Shown: piece after piece, positions 1 through 12,932 of the stretch | Layout: each line of letters opens with the position of its first letter | Position numbering within the stretch: position 1 is the first letter of the stretch | Assembly: GCA_026008535.1 (NCBI GenBank) | Contig: BRKX01000015.1 | Span: forward strand, 25,069,501 to 25,133,500 | Length of the DNA stretch: 64,000 nucleotides | Direction of reading: 5' to 3' | Source of the DNA: Perilla frutescens | Taxonomy: Eukaryota > Streptophyta > Magnoliopsida > Lamiales > Lamiaceae | Program-made: the position numbers and the translations under genes | Notes under the pieces: model-generated | What the model was told of the DNA's origin: nothing | The model's database searches: none | Seen by the model: the letters and a program-made list of their open reading frames with translations, nothing else

Positions 1-3000
1 AGAATGCGTAAATATCTAAGCTAGAAACCAATGAATAATTTCCTAAACAGCTATCAGTCCTCCATCTGGGCCAAAATTCAGAAAGAATAACAAAACATAT
101 AGCACTGGGTAGTAGTTAAGCTTGTCACATGAACTCCAAAGATTCTTGAATATCAAAATAAAGATAGGCAACAAGATTTAACTACAGAGAATTATAAGCA
201 TGTGAGAGCTAAGTTAATAATAGAGAAAAGGAAGGGGAGTAGCACACATAAATAATAAGTGCACCACCTGAACATAATGACGATTTAACTGCTCCAGCCA
301 ATCAATCTTTACACAGACCCTTTCATCAGAAAAGACATGGCTGCTTCTTTTGAGTATGGATGCTATTGTGTATCCCAAAGCCATTAATCCACCAAGGAGC
401 CGGACACTAACTTCAAACGTTATTCTTGGCGATATTACAAATGGAGAGTCAGTGACCCATTCCTAAAATGTAGAACATAATCACATTTTAGACAGTGTAA
501 AAAAATGTTGTTGATATTTATAATTAATTATCAAAATAACATCATCCTATTATTAAAAGGAGAAACAAAATCAGTCCATTCCAAAAACCACTACATATCC
601 TAGTAACTTTCAGAAGATCATGAGATCAGAGAGCAAAGCATAAACATATAGGTAGTGCAAAGAAGTGAGTACATTATATAAGTAACACAACAAGAAGATC
701 ACAGGAGAGAGACATTCAGAACCTCTATAATTTTAATATAGTTATTCGGACTCCAGAATGATTTTCATGTGTTGCTGTGAGTGCTTCTGTCTGTATGTGA
801 AGTTATAGTAAAAATATCCATCCACAGAAAGAAGCAGATGTTTGAGGGGGATAAGTAATTTAAGGTTCACATAAGGATTGTTACAATATTTATCAAGGCT
901 AAAGGCTTGGGCAAGTAAACAGCAATGGTGATAAGATCAAAATACTAACTTCTACTGCCAAACAACAAAGTTTTACATATAATTTAAGCATGTGCGGTGA
1001 AGAATCAAATTCATTTTGTTAGAACTCTGTGAGTTTATGACAACTGGAGGCAGCAAAGAAGTTGTTTAGAGAGAGAGAGAGAGAGAGTAATTGGCAAATA
1101 GGCAATGTGAACATAGTTAAGACTTGTATCAGAAATTTCACTGCAATGGGATATTGGAACAGACCTCAAACATGAGATTATACTTCCCATCTTTATTGCG
1201 CATCCTCAAGTAAGATTGGCAGGTCTCTGGATCTTCACCAGGAGGTAGAAGATATATGTCATAAGTCTGTTCGGTGCTTTCTGTATGATCATCAGACATG
1301 ACAGGTTTGATTTGCTCCACAGTCACATTTCTCGTAGACTAACAAGCATGTACCAAACAGTTATCTATTGTTGCAAAAGTAAAAAACCGATTATAATAAA
1401 AACCATTTATTATCGTTTTTAACAAGCTTAAACAAACACCCTCAACCAGAAACTTACCTTGAGTATATAAGTAGGGCATTGGAATCCAGTAAATGGGTTA
1501 AATTTGTTGATAATTTTTATTTGTGCAGTGCGGAGGTCAGGCTCGATAAAAGCCTTATACATTGGATACACCTGTAGAGAAGTCTAACTGAGAACTTCCA
1601 GAAAGGATATTAGGTATTACATCTAGCTTAGGGATCAGGAATACACACTGTTTCAGATATTTGATGTATTATTTCTTCTGGTTCCTGTCCAGCACGTTGA
1701 ATGTCCCGTAAAACTCTTTTAACAAGATCAAAGTGAACGCCACCAGTCACCGATACCCGGAGATCCAGTAAAGGACGCAGCTTTTCACTTAAAGCATAGA
1801 TGCCCTCAATAATCACAATGCGGGAGCTTGGAACTTCAAGTGTCCTGTCATCACCATGTCATTCATGAAATCAAAAGGCAATAGATTATAGTGGCAATTG
1901 ATCATGCAAATATAGAGACTCTTCTCTAAGTGCCAATATTTTTTAAAGTAATATTTCAATGAGCATCCAGACAAGAGACTAAAATTAGGAATCACAAGAT
2001 AAATGGAGTAATCAGGAGGGATGAGAAATAGATGTCAATGATAAACAATAGCACAATAGTTTAAGCTAGACAAGGATGTCAAAATTCACTAACCCCATTA
2101 AGAGTATCCTGATATCGCTCAAGACCAGCAATTATTTAAACTGAATATTGAACTTTTCCAGGGACAAAACACAATCAAGCCCATGAATAACTGGATAATG
2201 GGTAACATAACAAAAGAAGACTCTTGAATAATCAATAACCACACCACAGCAAAGCTATCATATATCAGCAATGAAACCTTCAACTAAATAGGATCCACTA
2301 AATAAGTTAAAGAATAATAGGGGATTGAGGACCTGTATCCCGTGCGAGAGCTGGATTTGAAATCATATATTGGGACATCAACTGGCTTCCCTGCCTTCAG
2401 ATCGTGAATGTTTTTCAGCAAAGTGTCGTAGTCTGTCAAGCGTGGATCTGTTGGTATAATACAGTAAAGGAACATGTCATCTATTCATATTCAATAAATC
2501 TGTATAAATATTATAGTTCATGGACTAGCAACTGCTAATGACTTCAGAGCATAATATGGTATTTTTAGAGCAAAATATAAGCGCATGCAAACATGTAAAT
2601 CCTCGAAATAAATCATGATAGCAGTCGGTCAAGCATGGATCTGTTTGTATGATAGAGCAAAAGAATATGTCATCTACTTATATGCAATGAATATGCACAA
2701 ATGTTACTGTTCATGGACTAGTAACTAATAATGACCCCAGGGCATCAACCTGGTATGTAGAGTAAAATATCATTGCGTACACTACACTTACATGTAGAAG
2801 CTCAAAATAAATCATGATAGTATCTGAAGAAGAAAATGACTGAAAGATGATTGAAGAATATACAGCTTCAATACTAATGCACAATTACAAACACAAAAAT
2901 ATCATATTCCATATTATCTTGTGTTTACAAATTATTAACGTAGCACTAACCAATTACTTACCTTAGGTGCACCATGACAAAATTTTGGCCTTCCATTAAA

Positions 3001-3724
3001 AATCATCAATAGGTTATCATTGTGTAGTGGTACTTATACCAAATCAAAGAACTTTCAAGATTCATAGTAACAGATTAGTTCTCTCTGCAATTAATGCTAA
3101 CTGTCACAGTTAACAAATATACCAATAACTCATCACTCATTGCTATATTGTGTCAAAGAAATAAAAAATCTCAAAACTACAAAGGTACACCTCGAGTTTT
3201 ACAAATGAAAAGGGAAAGAGAAGAATGCTTAAGTTAAAGAGGTCAGCTATCAGCATTTCATAGAACAGTTTTATGAAGAAAAATCCAGTACCAAACTCAA
3301 CATATAAGAAGAATCCCAACCTAATAACAGTGAGTAGCGGAGATAGAAGTTTTTGAGCAAAAAGTAATATTATTGAATAAATTGTACCATCAAAGTTTCC
3401 ATCTACAATTCGACTTGCATCATTGTAGTTGTCCATTGAAATAACAGCAATGCTAGGCATAAAGTTAGATATCTTCTCAGTAAAAACAGTCTTCCCAGCT
3501 CCAGAGGGACCAGCCACCCCTATTAATACGAGTCCTTCATTCTTCTGTGCCAACAACTGGCAAGAGCGGACTACAGCAAAAAACCCTTTCTCAAAAGACA
3601 AATTATCTGGAATAGGGGCAATCTCATAGCGGTCTGAGTCCTTTCTTTTAACTAAGCGAACTTGATCTTTCAAGAGCCCATGTTTCCGATGAGTTAATTC
3701 ATCATTATAAGTGTCTTTAGCCAT
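1..3724 (-). CDS. TTM2: TTM1/TTM2-type protein: uridine-kinase-like P-loop domain fused to a CYTH/TTM domain (partial, 3' end outside window)
   Basis: Coding exons, in transcription order: 3388-3724, 2333-2447, 1649-1844, 1458-1571, 1165-1338, 268-462. All have GT-AG borders and the frame is kept, giving 377 residues; bases 1-267 are intron. A Walker A motif GPSGAGKT sits at residues 72-79, followed by a conserved SMDNYND stretch and the uridine-kinase-like fold. The later exons enter the CYTH (triphosphate tunnel) domain. Arabidopsis TTM1 and TTM2 have this fusion; they hydrolyse pyrophosphate, are tail-anchored in the outer mitochondrial membrane, and act in senescence (TTM1) and as a brake on salicylate-linked immunity (TTM2). 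The C-terminal coiled coil and membrane anchor should lie left of base 1. The start is the ATG at 3722-3724, just after a plausible 5'-UTR intron acceptor. Whether it is TTM1 or TTM2 is not settled; TTM2 is preferred from gene order. Confidence 0.93.
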
Positions 3725-5165
3725 TGATTCTATGCTTTATCTTTCTTCTGAAGAGAAAAGGGAAGAGTTTTATAATGATGGCCATATAACCAAGAAACAT
3801 AACATGAAAGTGCAGTATAAAACTATAGGAAAAAATAGCATAAATTAGTTCAAATGTAGGCAATGTAACATGTCAATTTTACTTATTGCCTCAGACTAGC
3901 AGACCTAGATAAAAAACAATTGCATGTATCCTAAAAGATCAACTGCAAAACAGCAATCAACTATATCTTTGAAGAGTGGCAATTTTCTCACAATATGTAG
4001 CAAATAAAGGTTGGCTCCAAGCAGGGAAAGATACATAGACTTCATAAGTAACCCTGTTACTTCAATATTCTGAGTTGAAGTTAGTTCCAATCTCTGAAAA
4101 CCACATTATTCTCAAATATGCAAGCTTCTCATGAGTTCAGCTTACAATAATATATCGTATTATCAGAGTTTTTAGCCACAGGAACAGCCGCTAATGAAAC
4201 GAGTAAGCAAAGGCAGAAAACTAGGAAATTAATACCAAAAAAGCTATAGAACCAATCTCATATAGACAAATAGCTAGCAAGTCAAGTCAATTCAACTAAG
4301 TGAAGTCAATGTAGCAACCCTAAACACTGCGGATCAACCCACTAACCAATACACTGTCAAATCCAATACACAACTAAGTGATTGCAATCTCCATAGTTCA
4401 TATGAATAACTAAACCATAGCAGCATCAAGAATACATCATTACAAATCCCTTGATGTTCAAATAAGCCAATGATCAATCGAATTAATACTCGTTAGCAAA
4501 CACGAACATCAAAACATGATCAGCATTACAAGATTGCTTCAAACCAACCAAAAATACATAACCAGATTTAAAAGGAATTACCAAAATACAACTCTAAGAG
4601 AAGAAAAGCCTCAAACTGCAGGCAATAAGCAACTTCTCGATTCTAGTTTGGATCTGCAAACTAAAACTAACCCAATAAATCAACTTTATTGCAACATGAA
4701 CATACCCAATAAATCCCAGTTCCCAGTTCCTTAAAAAAGAAAACACAATCAACAAAATAAATATGAGGAGAGGAACTGGAGATATTTGGATGAATATATA
4801 AATCAATAAAATAAAAAATAAAATTAAAAAAACACTGACCTCCTGTTCTGATTCTGTGTTTTCTGTTACAAGTGGGGTTCGGGAAAAAAGAAAAAAGAAA
4901 ATAAAAGCGTACAGACTTTTGCGCATTCACTCATTAATTGAATGGTGCAATACTTGTGTACGTGTGCATTCTTGATTTCTGCTGCTTGCTTTCTGGGTTT
5001 TTTCTATTTTTATGTATTCATTCAAGCGATGTTGGCTTGCTTGGAAAGACGGTGAGATAATTTATATTAAATTTTATTTTTCTGGGATTTTTGGGGAATT
5101 GAGAATTGTTGAGAAAACGCCACGACTGAATTGAATCGAGGGCAGAACTGAACGCAGACTGATTG
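3725..5165 (-). other. 5' leader of the TTM gene with a probable UTR intron
   Basis: Reading the minus strand, a TATA box at 5194-5201 would place transcription start near 5165. A leader exon could run to about 4840, where the sequence AG/GTCAGT is a good donor. An acceptor (CTCTTCAG) ends at 3748, leaving a short second leader segment 3725-3747 before the ATG. Other introns or exons between 3750 and 4840 are possible; short open frames here (for example 3905-4090 and 4594-4930) show no recognisable protein. Inference from splice motifs only. Confidence 0.45.
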
Positions 5166-5193
5166 AAGAGGCTCGATGCCATGCTGCTGCTAT

Positions 5194-5201
5194 TATTTAT
5201 A
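5194..5201 (-). promoter_or_regulatory. TATA box of the TTM gene
   Basis: The minus strand reads TATAAATA here, about 1.47 kb upstream of the start codon and about 350 bp upstream of the candidate leader-exon donor. A pyrimidine-rich tract (repeated CTTTTT units, 5231-5290) lies just upstream of it. Confidence 0.5.
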
Positions 5202-5230
5202 CTTGATGAAGTGTCGTTAAATTACTAATC

Positions 5231-5290
5231 TCTCTTTTTCTTTTTCTTGTTTTTTCTTTTTCTTTTTCTTGTTTTTTCTTTTTCTTTTTC
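5231..5290. repeat. CT-rich tandem repeat upstream of the TTM promoter
   Basis: Two near-identical copies of a roughly 27-bp pyrimidine unit built from CTTTTT and CTTGTTTTTT blocks. The rest of 5300-6495 is AT-rich with no gene. It contains an imperfect hairpin (AATCGTGTG at 5308 paired with CACACGATT near 5380) and the microsatellite and hairpin listed next. Confidence 0.6.
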
Positions 5291-5795
5291 CATTATTGGT
5301 GCATTAAAATCGTGTGATTTGAGATGTGAGGAAGGCAGTAAATGTAACTTGCACATCTCAACATTAGATATTATTTTACCACACGATTATTAGGGCGCCT
5401 CAGATTTCCAAATCCCTATACCAACGCTAAAAATAATTATTATTTAGATTTATAATATTATGATTATTTTTAAAATTTATATGTTGTATCCAATTTTTAA
5501 AAATTAATAAAATAATATCCATATGTGTTAGTTAATTAATTAGACAAGAAGATTAATTTTGTATAGTTACGACAAACAAAAAGAAAATTAAATTTTAGAA
5601 ACTAAATGAAAATACATATTAGAAAGATCGAATTGGAATATTTCCAACGTCGCGATTTTATAAATAACAATGTATAATTGTCCAAAATTATAGAACATTT
5701 GGTTTCTTTAAATATATGACATGTATAAAAAAATATAATTATTTAATTATTTTAAATGATGAAATTGAAATAGAAAAAATAATAAATTATTGCAA

Positions 5796-5796
<1 letters not shown>

Positions 5797-5834
<38 letters not shown>
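5797..5834. repeat. (TTA)n microsatellite
   Basis: About twelve uninterrupted TTA/TAT units in non-coding DNA. Confidence 0.9.
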
Positions 5835-6087
5835 GATACAAATGAAAACTATTTTTTTAGACGACAAATGTAGAGCACTACAAATCATCCATCTATGCAT
5901 GAAAAAATTAAATAAAAAATGTTACAAATCTCAAATTTTCAAGTAAAAAAATAATAAATAAGATTGCAAAAATTTCTTAAAATACAACGATTGTAATCTA
6001 AATCGTTGTGGAAAATGTAAAAAAAAAAGTAAAAAAAGAAAAAATTACAACAATAAATGTCATTATTATTGTCTATTAATTCAAAAG

Positions 6088-6140
6088 TGTTGTCTAAGAC
6101 AAAATGTGTAATAGACAACAGTTCTATTACACATTTTGCC
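6088..6140. repeat. Short perfect-stem hairpin
   Basis: ACAAAATGTGTAATAG is followed within a few bases by its reverse complement CTATTACACATTTTG, giving a stem of about 16-18 bp with a loop under 12 bp. It could be a small MITE end-pair; no TSD was recognised. Confidence 0.6.
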
Positions 6141-6495
6141 TTATACGTATAAATATAAATATATATTCGTTGGAAAGTAAACTTAATTTATAAAATTAAA
6201 AATAATATTTTATAATAAAATAATATCTAGAAATAGCTAGAAAACAAAAAGGGAAAAAAAGTGTGGAGATGCCCTTGTGCATTGTAATAGATAGAAAAAG
6301 GGAAAATAAAGGTGAAACGGAGTAAGATGCGGAGAATATGGAGTGAAGAATAAATATGTTAAAAAATAGTACTACAAAAATATAAAATTAGTGTCTTTAT
6401 AATTTATATATCAACGTACGGCGTAATTCTCGCATAACCTTAACGCTTCTGACAAAAGCTTATTTTTTTCTCCTATTTATAAGGTGAGAGAGGGG

Positions 6496-6719
6496 GAAAT
6501 ACTATGCTACCCTAGGGGTAATACCCTACATAAATGACACAATATACCCATTGTGACACTTCTAAATGTAACAAATGACACAATAGACTTATCGTGACAT
6601 TTCTAAGTGTCACAACACAATAGACCTATCGTGACACTTCTAAGTATCACAAATAGACACTTAGAAGTGTCACGATAGGTCAATTGTGTTATTTGGGGTA
6701 TTACCCCGTAGTATTTCTC
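6496..6719. mobile_element. Mutator-like MITE (family A, copy 1) with 11-bp TSD
   Basis: A 224-bp element flanked by the direct repeat TGAGAGAGGGG (6485-6495 and 6720-6730). Its ends are inverted (GAAATACTATGCTACC on the left; the right end on the opposite strand reads GAGAAATACTACGGGG). The interior holds repeated GTGACACTTCTAAGTG units in both orientations. An 11-bp TSD fits the 9-11 bp duplications of Mutator-like elements. A shorter relative lies at 13123-13238. Confidence 0.85.
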
Positions 6720-7188
6720 TGAGAGAGGGGCAGGGGGATTAAATTATAATGGGGAATTAACTCGATTCAAATAATTTGATGGAAAGTATGATTGTGGATT
6801 TTTAATTCAAATACATTCTTAAACCCTATTCTCACCGTTTCATTTTATTTGTTGTTTTAACTTTTTTATTTTGTGTCAAAATATTTGTTGTTTTACATAT
6901 TTTTACACTCTCTCTCTATATAATTTAACCCTACCACAAACTTTATTTTAGGAAAATATAATTGAAAAAGATTTTATGTCATATATGAGAGATTGGTATA
7001 TTTATCCATAAAATTAATTATTATTTCTAGATAAAAAAAAAAACCTAAACCAACAAATAAAATGAAATGGAGGAAATATACTTTTAATTGTATATTTGCA
7101 AGGAAGCTAGTACTTGTTACAGGAATGAGAACTAAGAAGAGTGTTTTTATTTGATGGGAACTCAATATTTTCATGTTATCTATCGAGT

Positions 7189-7211
7189 AATATATATATA
7201 TATATATATAT
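7189..7211. repeat. (TA)n microsatellite
   Basis: Uninterrupted TA dinucleotides, followed by an A-rich run. Confidence 0.85.
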
Positions 7212-7244
7212 TAAAATAGAAATTTTATGCCAAAAAAAAAAAAA

Positions 7245-7345
7245 TCAATGGTACGTGTTTGGTGGAGTGGTTTCTACTTTCTAGCATGTTTGTGTTTCTT
7301 CAATTGCTTAGGTTTGATTCCCCCCGAGTCTCATATGTTTTTCTT
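7245..7345 (+). mobile_element. Possible tRNA-derived SINE fragment
   Basis: A TGGTGGAGTGG box resembles a Pol III A box, and GGTTTGATTCC about 55 bp later resembles a B box. No clear poly(A) tail or TSD is visible, so this is only a possible SINE head. Confidence 0.3.
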
Positions 7346-7510
7346 TCAGTTTTTCTTATTTTCTACTTTTCTACGTTGATTCTTTCCATTATTATTTTTC
7401 TTTCAATTTTTTTATTTTTTACTTTTATATAGTTGATCACTTCCTTGTTTTTCTTTCATTTTTTCTTATTTTGCCCTTTTCTATAGTTGATCCTTTCCAT
7501 TATTTTTTTT
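7335..7510. repeat. Imperfect minisatellite, about 60-bp pyrimidine-rich unit
   Basis: Three degenerate copies of a unit that begins with TTTTTCTTTCA, passes through a TTTTCTTATTTT block and ends with GTTGATC or GTTGATTC plus CTTTCCATTA. A weaker further copy extends to about 7640. No coding potential. Confidence 0.65.
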
Positions 7511-9189
7511 TTTGTTATAACTGAATAGAAAAAAAAAGGTTTACCTTTTCAATTTTATCATATTTAAATTCAACCTTTCAAATTTCTCATGTATAATTTA
7601 TTAATTGTTTTTTCTTTTAATTTTTCTTATGTTTTACCTTTCTCTCATTAACTTTCCATTTTATTGGGATTGTATACTAAAAGCATGTGTTTTATATATA
7701 TAATAATTATTTCTCTTTAATTATGAATGAGAATAATATTCACATATTTTGTATTTATTTTAATAAATAATGCAAATCGTCATATACTTAGTATTGAAGA
7801 TAATATGGTGTGTGGAATGCACACATAAGATCATATTGTCGGTTCCTTATAAAGTATGAGAAGAGTTCACAACCTAGATGGAGTTAGATGAACCATCAAT
7901 ATAGTTGTAGTGTGATTTGGAATTAGTCTATCCCCCGAAATTATACCAAAAAAATTGATGGGGCCCATATTTTTTTAAAGTGAATATCTCATTTAACCTC
8001 TCTTCATTCCGCTTTTATCAATGAATTTATTACTACACTCCATCTAATTCGATTCCTTCTCAATAATAATAATATCTTATCTTAAATAATAAAAAAAATA
8101 TCTCTCATCTCATCTTACTTTTTATTTAAGAGGCTTTTTTTTCATGTTTATGGAAAAGAAAATAAAACATTAATGTTGTTTTAAAAGAAGTTTGAAATAT
8201 AATTCTAATATGTCTTTTGATAATATATTAATTTTGTCTTATCTTTTGATAATATAATTTTTTTAACTATTTGTTTTTAAAGAAAATAATGCAACTAAAT
8301 TTGCACCTACATTCATATAAAAAGAATTTAAATACAAATAGATTGACAATCATTCTCCACACGTCGTTTTTTCTCCATCATGAAACCGAAAGTACAAAAT
8401 AACGATCGTCAAATCACTACCTAATAGTTTGCCCCCCCTCCCCAAAAAAAAATCTGGATCCGCCATTGTTTGTAGTGTATTGAACTGGATCGCATCGAGA
8501 TAATTCTTATGGATTGACAACACATGAGAATATAAATCTCAGATATTTATAATTCTTAATCCTTGTATAATAGTAGACATGTATATTTTAATGTGCATTA
8601 CTTTGACCTATCAATGGGTGAGATTTTAATTAAAGAATCAATAAGCCCGATAGATTGTGTAGTGGCATTTCTATATATGATGGGTTACTATTTATATGAG
8701 GAAACCGTGTCTCGGTGCGCCGAGTTGATGATGTCCCCTGAGGAGCTCAAAAAATATTATCATGTTAAATCTTGCAAGTGGATTATTTTTAATCCAACAT
8801 GATAATAAAGGTTGAGTGCTACGATTCAAGGATAAGCAATTAATTAAATTGAGTTGTCAATATACTCGATTTAATTAATGGGCATTTGATATCTTAAATA
8901 TGGGGAATTAATTGAGTTGAATAAGCCATATCCATAAATATGAAATTAGGGTGGTAGTGCAATATTAATTCTTTAGTGGATTGAATTAATATTAATGAGC
9001 TTAAGTTATGTATGAGCTAGACATAGGAACTTAAGGCCCGTTGGAGGCCCAACCCTAATTTTTTTCTAGATCTTTGTTGTAGCCCTATATATACCTTATG
9101 AAGGGAGAAGAAAAACCCCCACATAGATGAAAATTTCAAAATCCTCTCTCCCAAAAGGATAGACTTTCGAAAATTCTATCGTGAGAGTT

Positions 9190-9311
9190 CTTCGTCTCCA
9201 AGCTTCCACAAAGTCTAGAGGATCGTCGCCCACACGACATCTGGATCGAGCTTCGTCTCCAAGCTTCTACAAGGTCTGGAGGATCGTCGCCCACACGACG
9301 TCTGGATTGAG
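9190..9311 (+). repeat. 61-bp tandem duplication
   Basis: Two adjacent copies (9190-9250 and 9251-9311), both starting CTTCGTCTCCAAGCTTC and ending with CTGGAT(C/T)GAG, with only a few mismatches. It is more GC-rich than its surroundings and lies just before the MULE insertion. Confidence 0.85.
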
Positions 9312-9338
9312 GTTGGAATGGAAGAGTTGTAGATTTTA

Positions 9339-10284
9339 GGGATAAGGGTCACGCAGACCTCTGTACTTTTTGGCGGGGACCTCCTAGGGCCCCTGTACTT
9401 TTTTTGGCTCAATTGGGCCCTTAAACTTTTTTTCGGGTCTATTAGGCCCTTCAGTCAGGCCCCTTTTGACGGGGCCGTTAACTCTAGATGAAACGACGTC
9501 GTTACATCAATTTTCCAAATAAAAAAAAATTCAAAATTAAAATAATACTTACCCTAATCCATTAATTAACCCGCCCGCCCTTTTAATTAAGGATTTGATC
9601 CGTAATTTAACTTAAAATATCAAAATTAATTAACATGATTAAAAATAACTAATTAAATTAAATATAACATTATTCTTTTATAAATTAAAATATCATTGTT
9701 TAATAAATTAATTAAAAAATTTAAAAATAATAGTAAATAAATTCTTTAAATTTGTTTGAACATTTAATCCCAGTATAATTTGTTTACTGGGATTAATTTG
9801 TCGAATATGTTCATGCTAATTTGAAGAATTTGTTCATAATAGATACTAGGATAAAATGTGCATGCTAATTTAAAAAATTTATTTACTACTATTTTTAATT
9901 TTTCTTAATTAATTTACTAAACAATGATATTCTAATTTATAAAAGAATAATATTATATTTAATTTTATTAGTTATTTTTAATCATGTTAATTAATTTTGA
10001 TATTTTATTTAAATTACGGGTCAGATCCTTAATTAAAAGGGCGGGCGAGTTTATTAATGGATCAGGGTAAGTATTATTTTAATTTTGAATTTTTTTTTAT
10101 TTGGAAAATTGATGAAACGACGTCGTTTCATCTAGAATTAACGGCCCTGTCAAGAGGGGCCTGACGGAAGGGCCTAATAGATCCGAAAAAAAAAAGTTCA
10201 AGGGCCCAATTGAGCCAAAAAAAAGTACAGGGGCCTAGGAGGTCCCCGCCCAAAAAGTACAGGGGCCTGCGTGACCTTTATCCC
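9339..10284. mobile_element. Long-TIR Mutator-like element, nearly palindromic, 9-bp TSD
   Basis: A 946-bp element flanked by exact TAGATTTTA copies (9330-9338, 10285-10293). The ends are GGGATAAGGGTCACGCAG and, on the other strand, GGGATAAAGGTCACGCAG. The inverted arms extend over 400 bp each, meeting near 9780-9800, with an ACGACGTCGTTTCATC block in both. There is no open reading frame. It sits inside the LTR-like remnant, so it is younger. Confidence 0.92.
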
Positions 10285-10439
10285 TAGATTTTATATCTAT
10301 ATATTCTCAATGGTATATCTCCGATTGCAAGGTAATCGATAATCTCTATTTTCCGCTGTGCATGAGAGTTATATTCAGTTTTAGCATGCAATGGGATGTC
10401 AGATCGTTTGATCAAAATATTTTATTTAATCAACACACA

Positions 10440-11647
10440 TCCAAAAGATTCTCAGTTCCATCACATTTTCCACTACTACTTTTTTTATTTAATTGAATAG
10501 AAAATAATCGGTTTAGCTTTCAATTTCTTATGTTCAATCAATTTATTTATTTTTTTGTTATGATTGATATATTATAAGTTCCACTCTTTTAGTAGTATGC
10601 TTTAGACGTATAATTATTTTCATAGCAAGCCCTAGTAGTTGATTAATTTTTCAAACTATTCTTGAAGGGGTTCAGTTATCTTTCAATATTCTTGAGAAGT
10701 TGATAATTACTTATTTTGTTATGTTCATATGATTGAGGTCAACTCATTATGAATTAGCAAACTATTTTTGCTCGAACGAGACTATGTGAAACTGGTATTA
10801 ATATCATAATTTATAAAAAAAAAAAATTAAATTTGTGTATCACAGGAAAAATACTAATACCAATAGTAAAATGGGATCATAATTATCTTTTATATATATT
10901 TTTATAAAAAAAAAATAACCAACCATATATTAAGATACTTCTCTGCGAATCCATCAAGTGAACACAGGCAGGGATAAATCAGTTAATAAGGAAACAATGA
11001 AATCTTTGAAGCAAGATGGTGGGTTGTAAGTTGTAACCATGAGATAAAATTCTTTAGTTTACATTCTCTATCTCACCATTGTATCCTATTATTAAATTTA
11101 ACATTTTAAAAATATTTATTACAAAAAAAAAATTATTATAGTATAACCAATCATAATTAACATATATTGTTAAAAATTAAAATTTTAAAAAATTATATAC
11201 CCTAATTTTGGAATAATCAATTATATTAACTAAACAATAAAAACTAATTATTAAAAAATAAATATAAACTCTAATTGAATTGAATAAACCTAAATAATAA
11301 TTATAAAATTAAATTAAACTAAAATAAATTAAAATAAAAAATGAATGAAAATCTAATAAAAATTAAAATGTGAAATCAAATGGAATAGGAGATTTCGTTT
11401 GCCCAAAAGTTACCCTTTTCGTCTCACCGGACTATACTTTATAAAATCTAAATCAACAGCAGCAAATTTAAAATCAGATAACTAAATTATTAGAATATGA
11501 AAAATCAGTTGACGAACGAGAAAGCCCGTAGAAAACAACACCTTCACCAATGTCATATTCAATTTTTCTATAAATGCGTTGACTGGACTATTTCCAAAAT
11601 TGCTTTATTGTCTATTTAATTTATTTTAAATTTTAATTCATAATATG
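10440..11647. other. AT-rich intergenic DNA, nothing recognised
   Basis: No open frame above chance and no inverted or tandem repeat strong enough to name. Long A- or T-rich runs near 10800, 10900 and 11130-11350. Confidence 0.6.
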
Positions 11648-11925
11648 TATTCCCTCTGTTCCGGTTATATAGTCAATATTACTATTTTGAGATATCTTAA
11701 TTATATATTATAGATAGTATTAATTTTCATAATAATGTATGAATACATCCTTATTGAATCTTGAAAATTAAAAACTAACCACTTCAATTTGAAAGTCATA
11801 AATATTCAATAAGGGTGCTATTGAAAGTTTAGCTCTAATATCCTATTTTCATAAATATTTTTAATCTACATGCGACTAGAAAAGTGACTATATAATTGAG
11901 ATGAAGGTAATATTATAGAGTGGTA
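11648..11925. mobile_element. Stowaway-like MITE (family B, copy 1), degenerate right end
   Basis: Begins TATTCCCTCTGTTCC and contains GGTTATATAGTC. Its right part (CATAAATATTTTTAATCTA, then GACTATATAATTGAGATG) matches the right part of the element at 38508-39221. A TA dinucleotide at the left border fits a Stowaway TSD; the right border is eroded. Confidence 0.6.
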
Positions 11926-11966
11926 AGGGTAAAGTTGATAATTTATTCAGAACCTAAATACTAAAA

Positions 11967-12932
11967 AAATAAGGTCCAATTTGATCCTATAACTATACCC
12001 GAAATCTTAGTTTGGTCCTGAAACAAAATTTCGTCCCAAATCGATTCCTCAACTTTTTAAAAGGTATCACGTTAATCCCTCTGTTAGTTCCTAAACTAAT
12101 TTCCGTTAACGTCCGTTATTAACGACGGTAATTTAAGGGAATATGTCTAAATTGGTCCTACAACTATACTCGAAATCTCAGTTTGCTCCCGAAATAAATT
12201 TTAACCCAAATTTTAATTGTTCAATGTTGAATATTTTAATCTCGCTTTTCCTTTATTAATAATTTTATTATCTGGCTATTCTTTTTCATTTTTTTATTAA
12301 TTAATAAAGTCTATGATTAATTTAAAGAAAGTCTCAAGATATTAAAATGATTGTAGATGATATACTTAGTAACTGTATATGTTTCTCTCCAATGTCAATA
12401 TAATTACGTGTACAATTAATAATTAATGAATATAATAATTATCAATAAACTTATCTGGACTTGAAATATGATCGAAACGATATAAACTGACTAGTTTTCT
12501 TCTTGTAATAATCATGAAATGTAGACTAGATAGTTCCACAACTTAGTATTGATTTCTAAAAATATTAAATTCTGACTGAGACTATTGAAAAAGACGTCTA
12601 AAACTTTTGGATCTATAAATTGTACGTGTGGCTTGATGTTGGTCTCAAATTAATCTAACTAGGGTTTAATAAAAAAAAAGGTCCAATTTGGGTCAAAGTT
12701 TTATTTCGAGACTAAATTGAGATTTTGGATATAGTTGTAGAACCAACTTGAACCTTTTTCTTTAAATTAACGCCGTTAGTAACGGACGTTAACGGAAATT
12801 AGTTTAGAGACTAACAGAGAGATTGACGTAATACCTTTTAAAAAGTTGAGGGATCGATTTCGGCCAAAATTTTATTTCGAGACCAAACTGAGATTTTAAG
12901 TATAATTATAAGATCAAATTAGGCCTTATCCC
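11967..12932. mobile_element. Long-TIR element, Mutator-like by structure
   Basis: Inverted arms of roughly 280 bp each. The left begins ATAAGGTCCAATTTGATCC; the right end read on the minus strand begins GGGATAAGGCCTAATTTGAT. Both arms share the CTCAACTTTTTAAAAGGTAT and TTCCGTTAACGTCCGTTA blocks. A clean TSD could not be read in the A-rich borders. No transposase frame. Confidence 0.7.

Larger units (their letters stand above)
7663..10437 (+). mobile_element. LTR-like (Copia-type) remnant, probably a solo LTR, split by a MULE insertion
   Basis: The stretch starts TGGGATTGTATACT and, after the 946-bp insertion at 9339-10284 is ignored, runs to AATCAACA near 10437. It holds a promoter-like CTATATATACC and a leader-like segment with a 61-bp tandem duplication (9190-9311). 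No primer-binding site, gag or pol was found beside it, so a solo LTR is more likely than a full element. The open frame at 8563-8802 (79 residues) matches nothing known and is probably chance. Ends and superfamily are inferred from general resemblance, not from a TSD. Confidence 0.4.

Noticed and set aside
3429..3629. 66-residue plus-strand frame
   Set aside because: Antisense of the TTM P-loop exon.
8563..8802. 79-residue frame inside the LTR-like remnant
   Set aside because: No domain, no codon-bias signal visible and located in repeated non-coding DNA.
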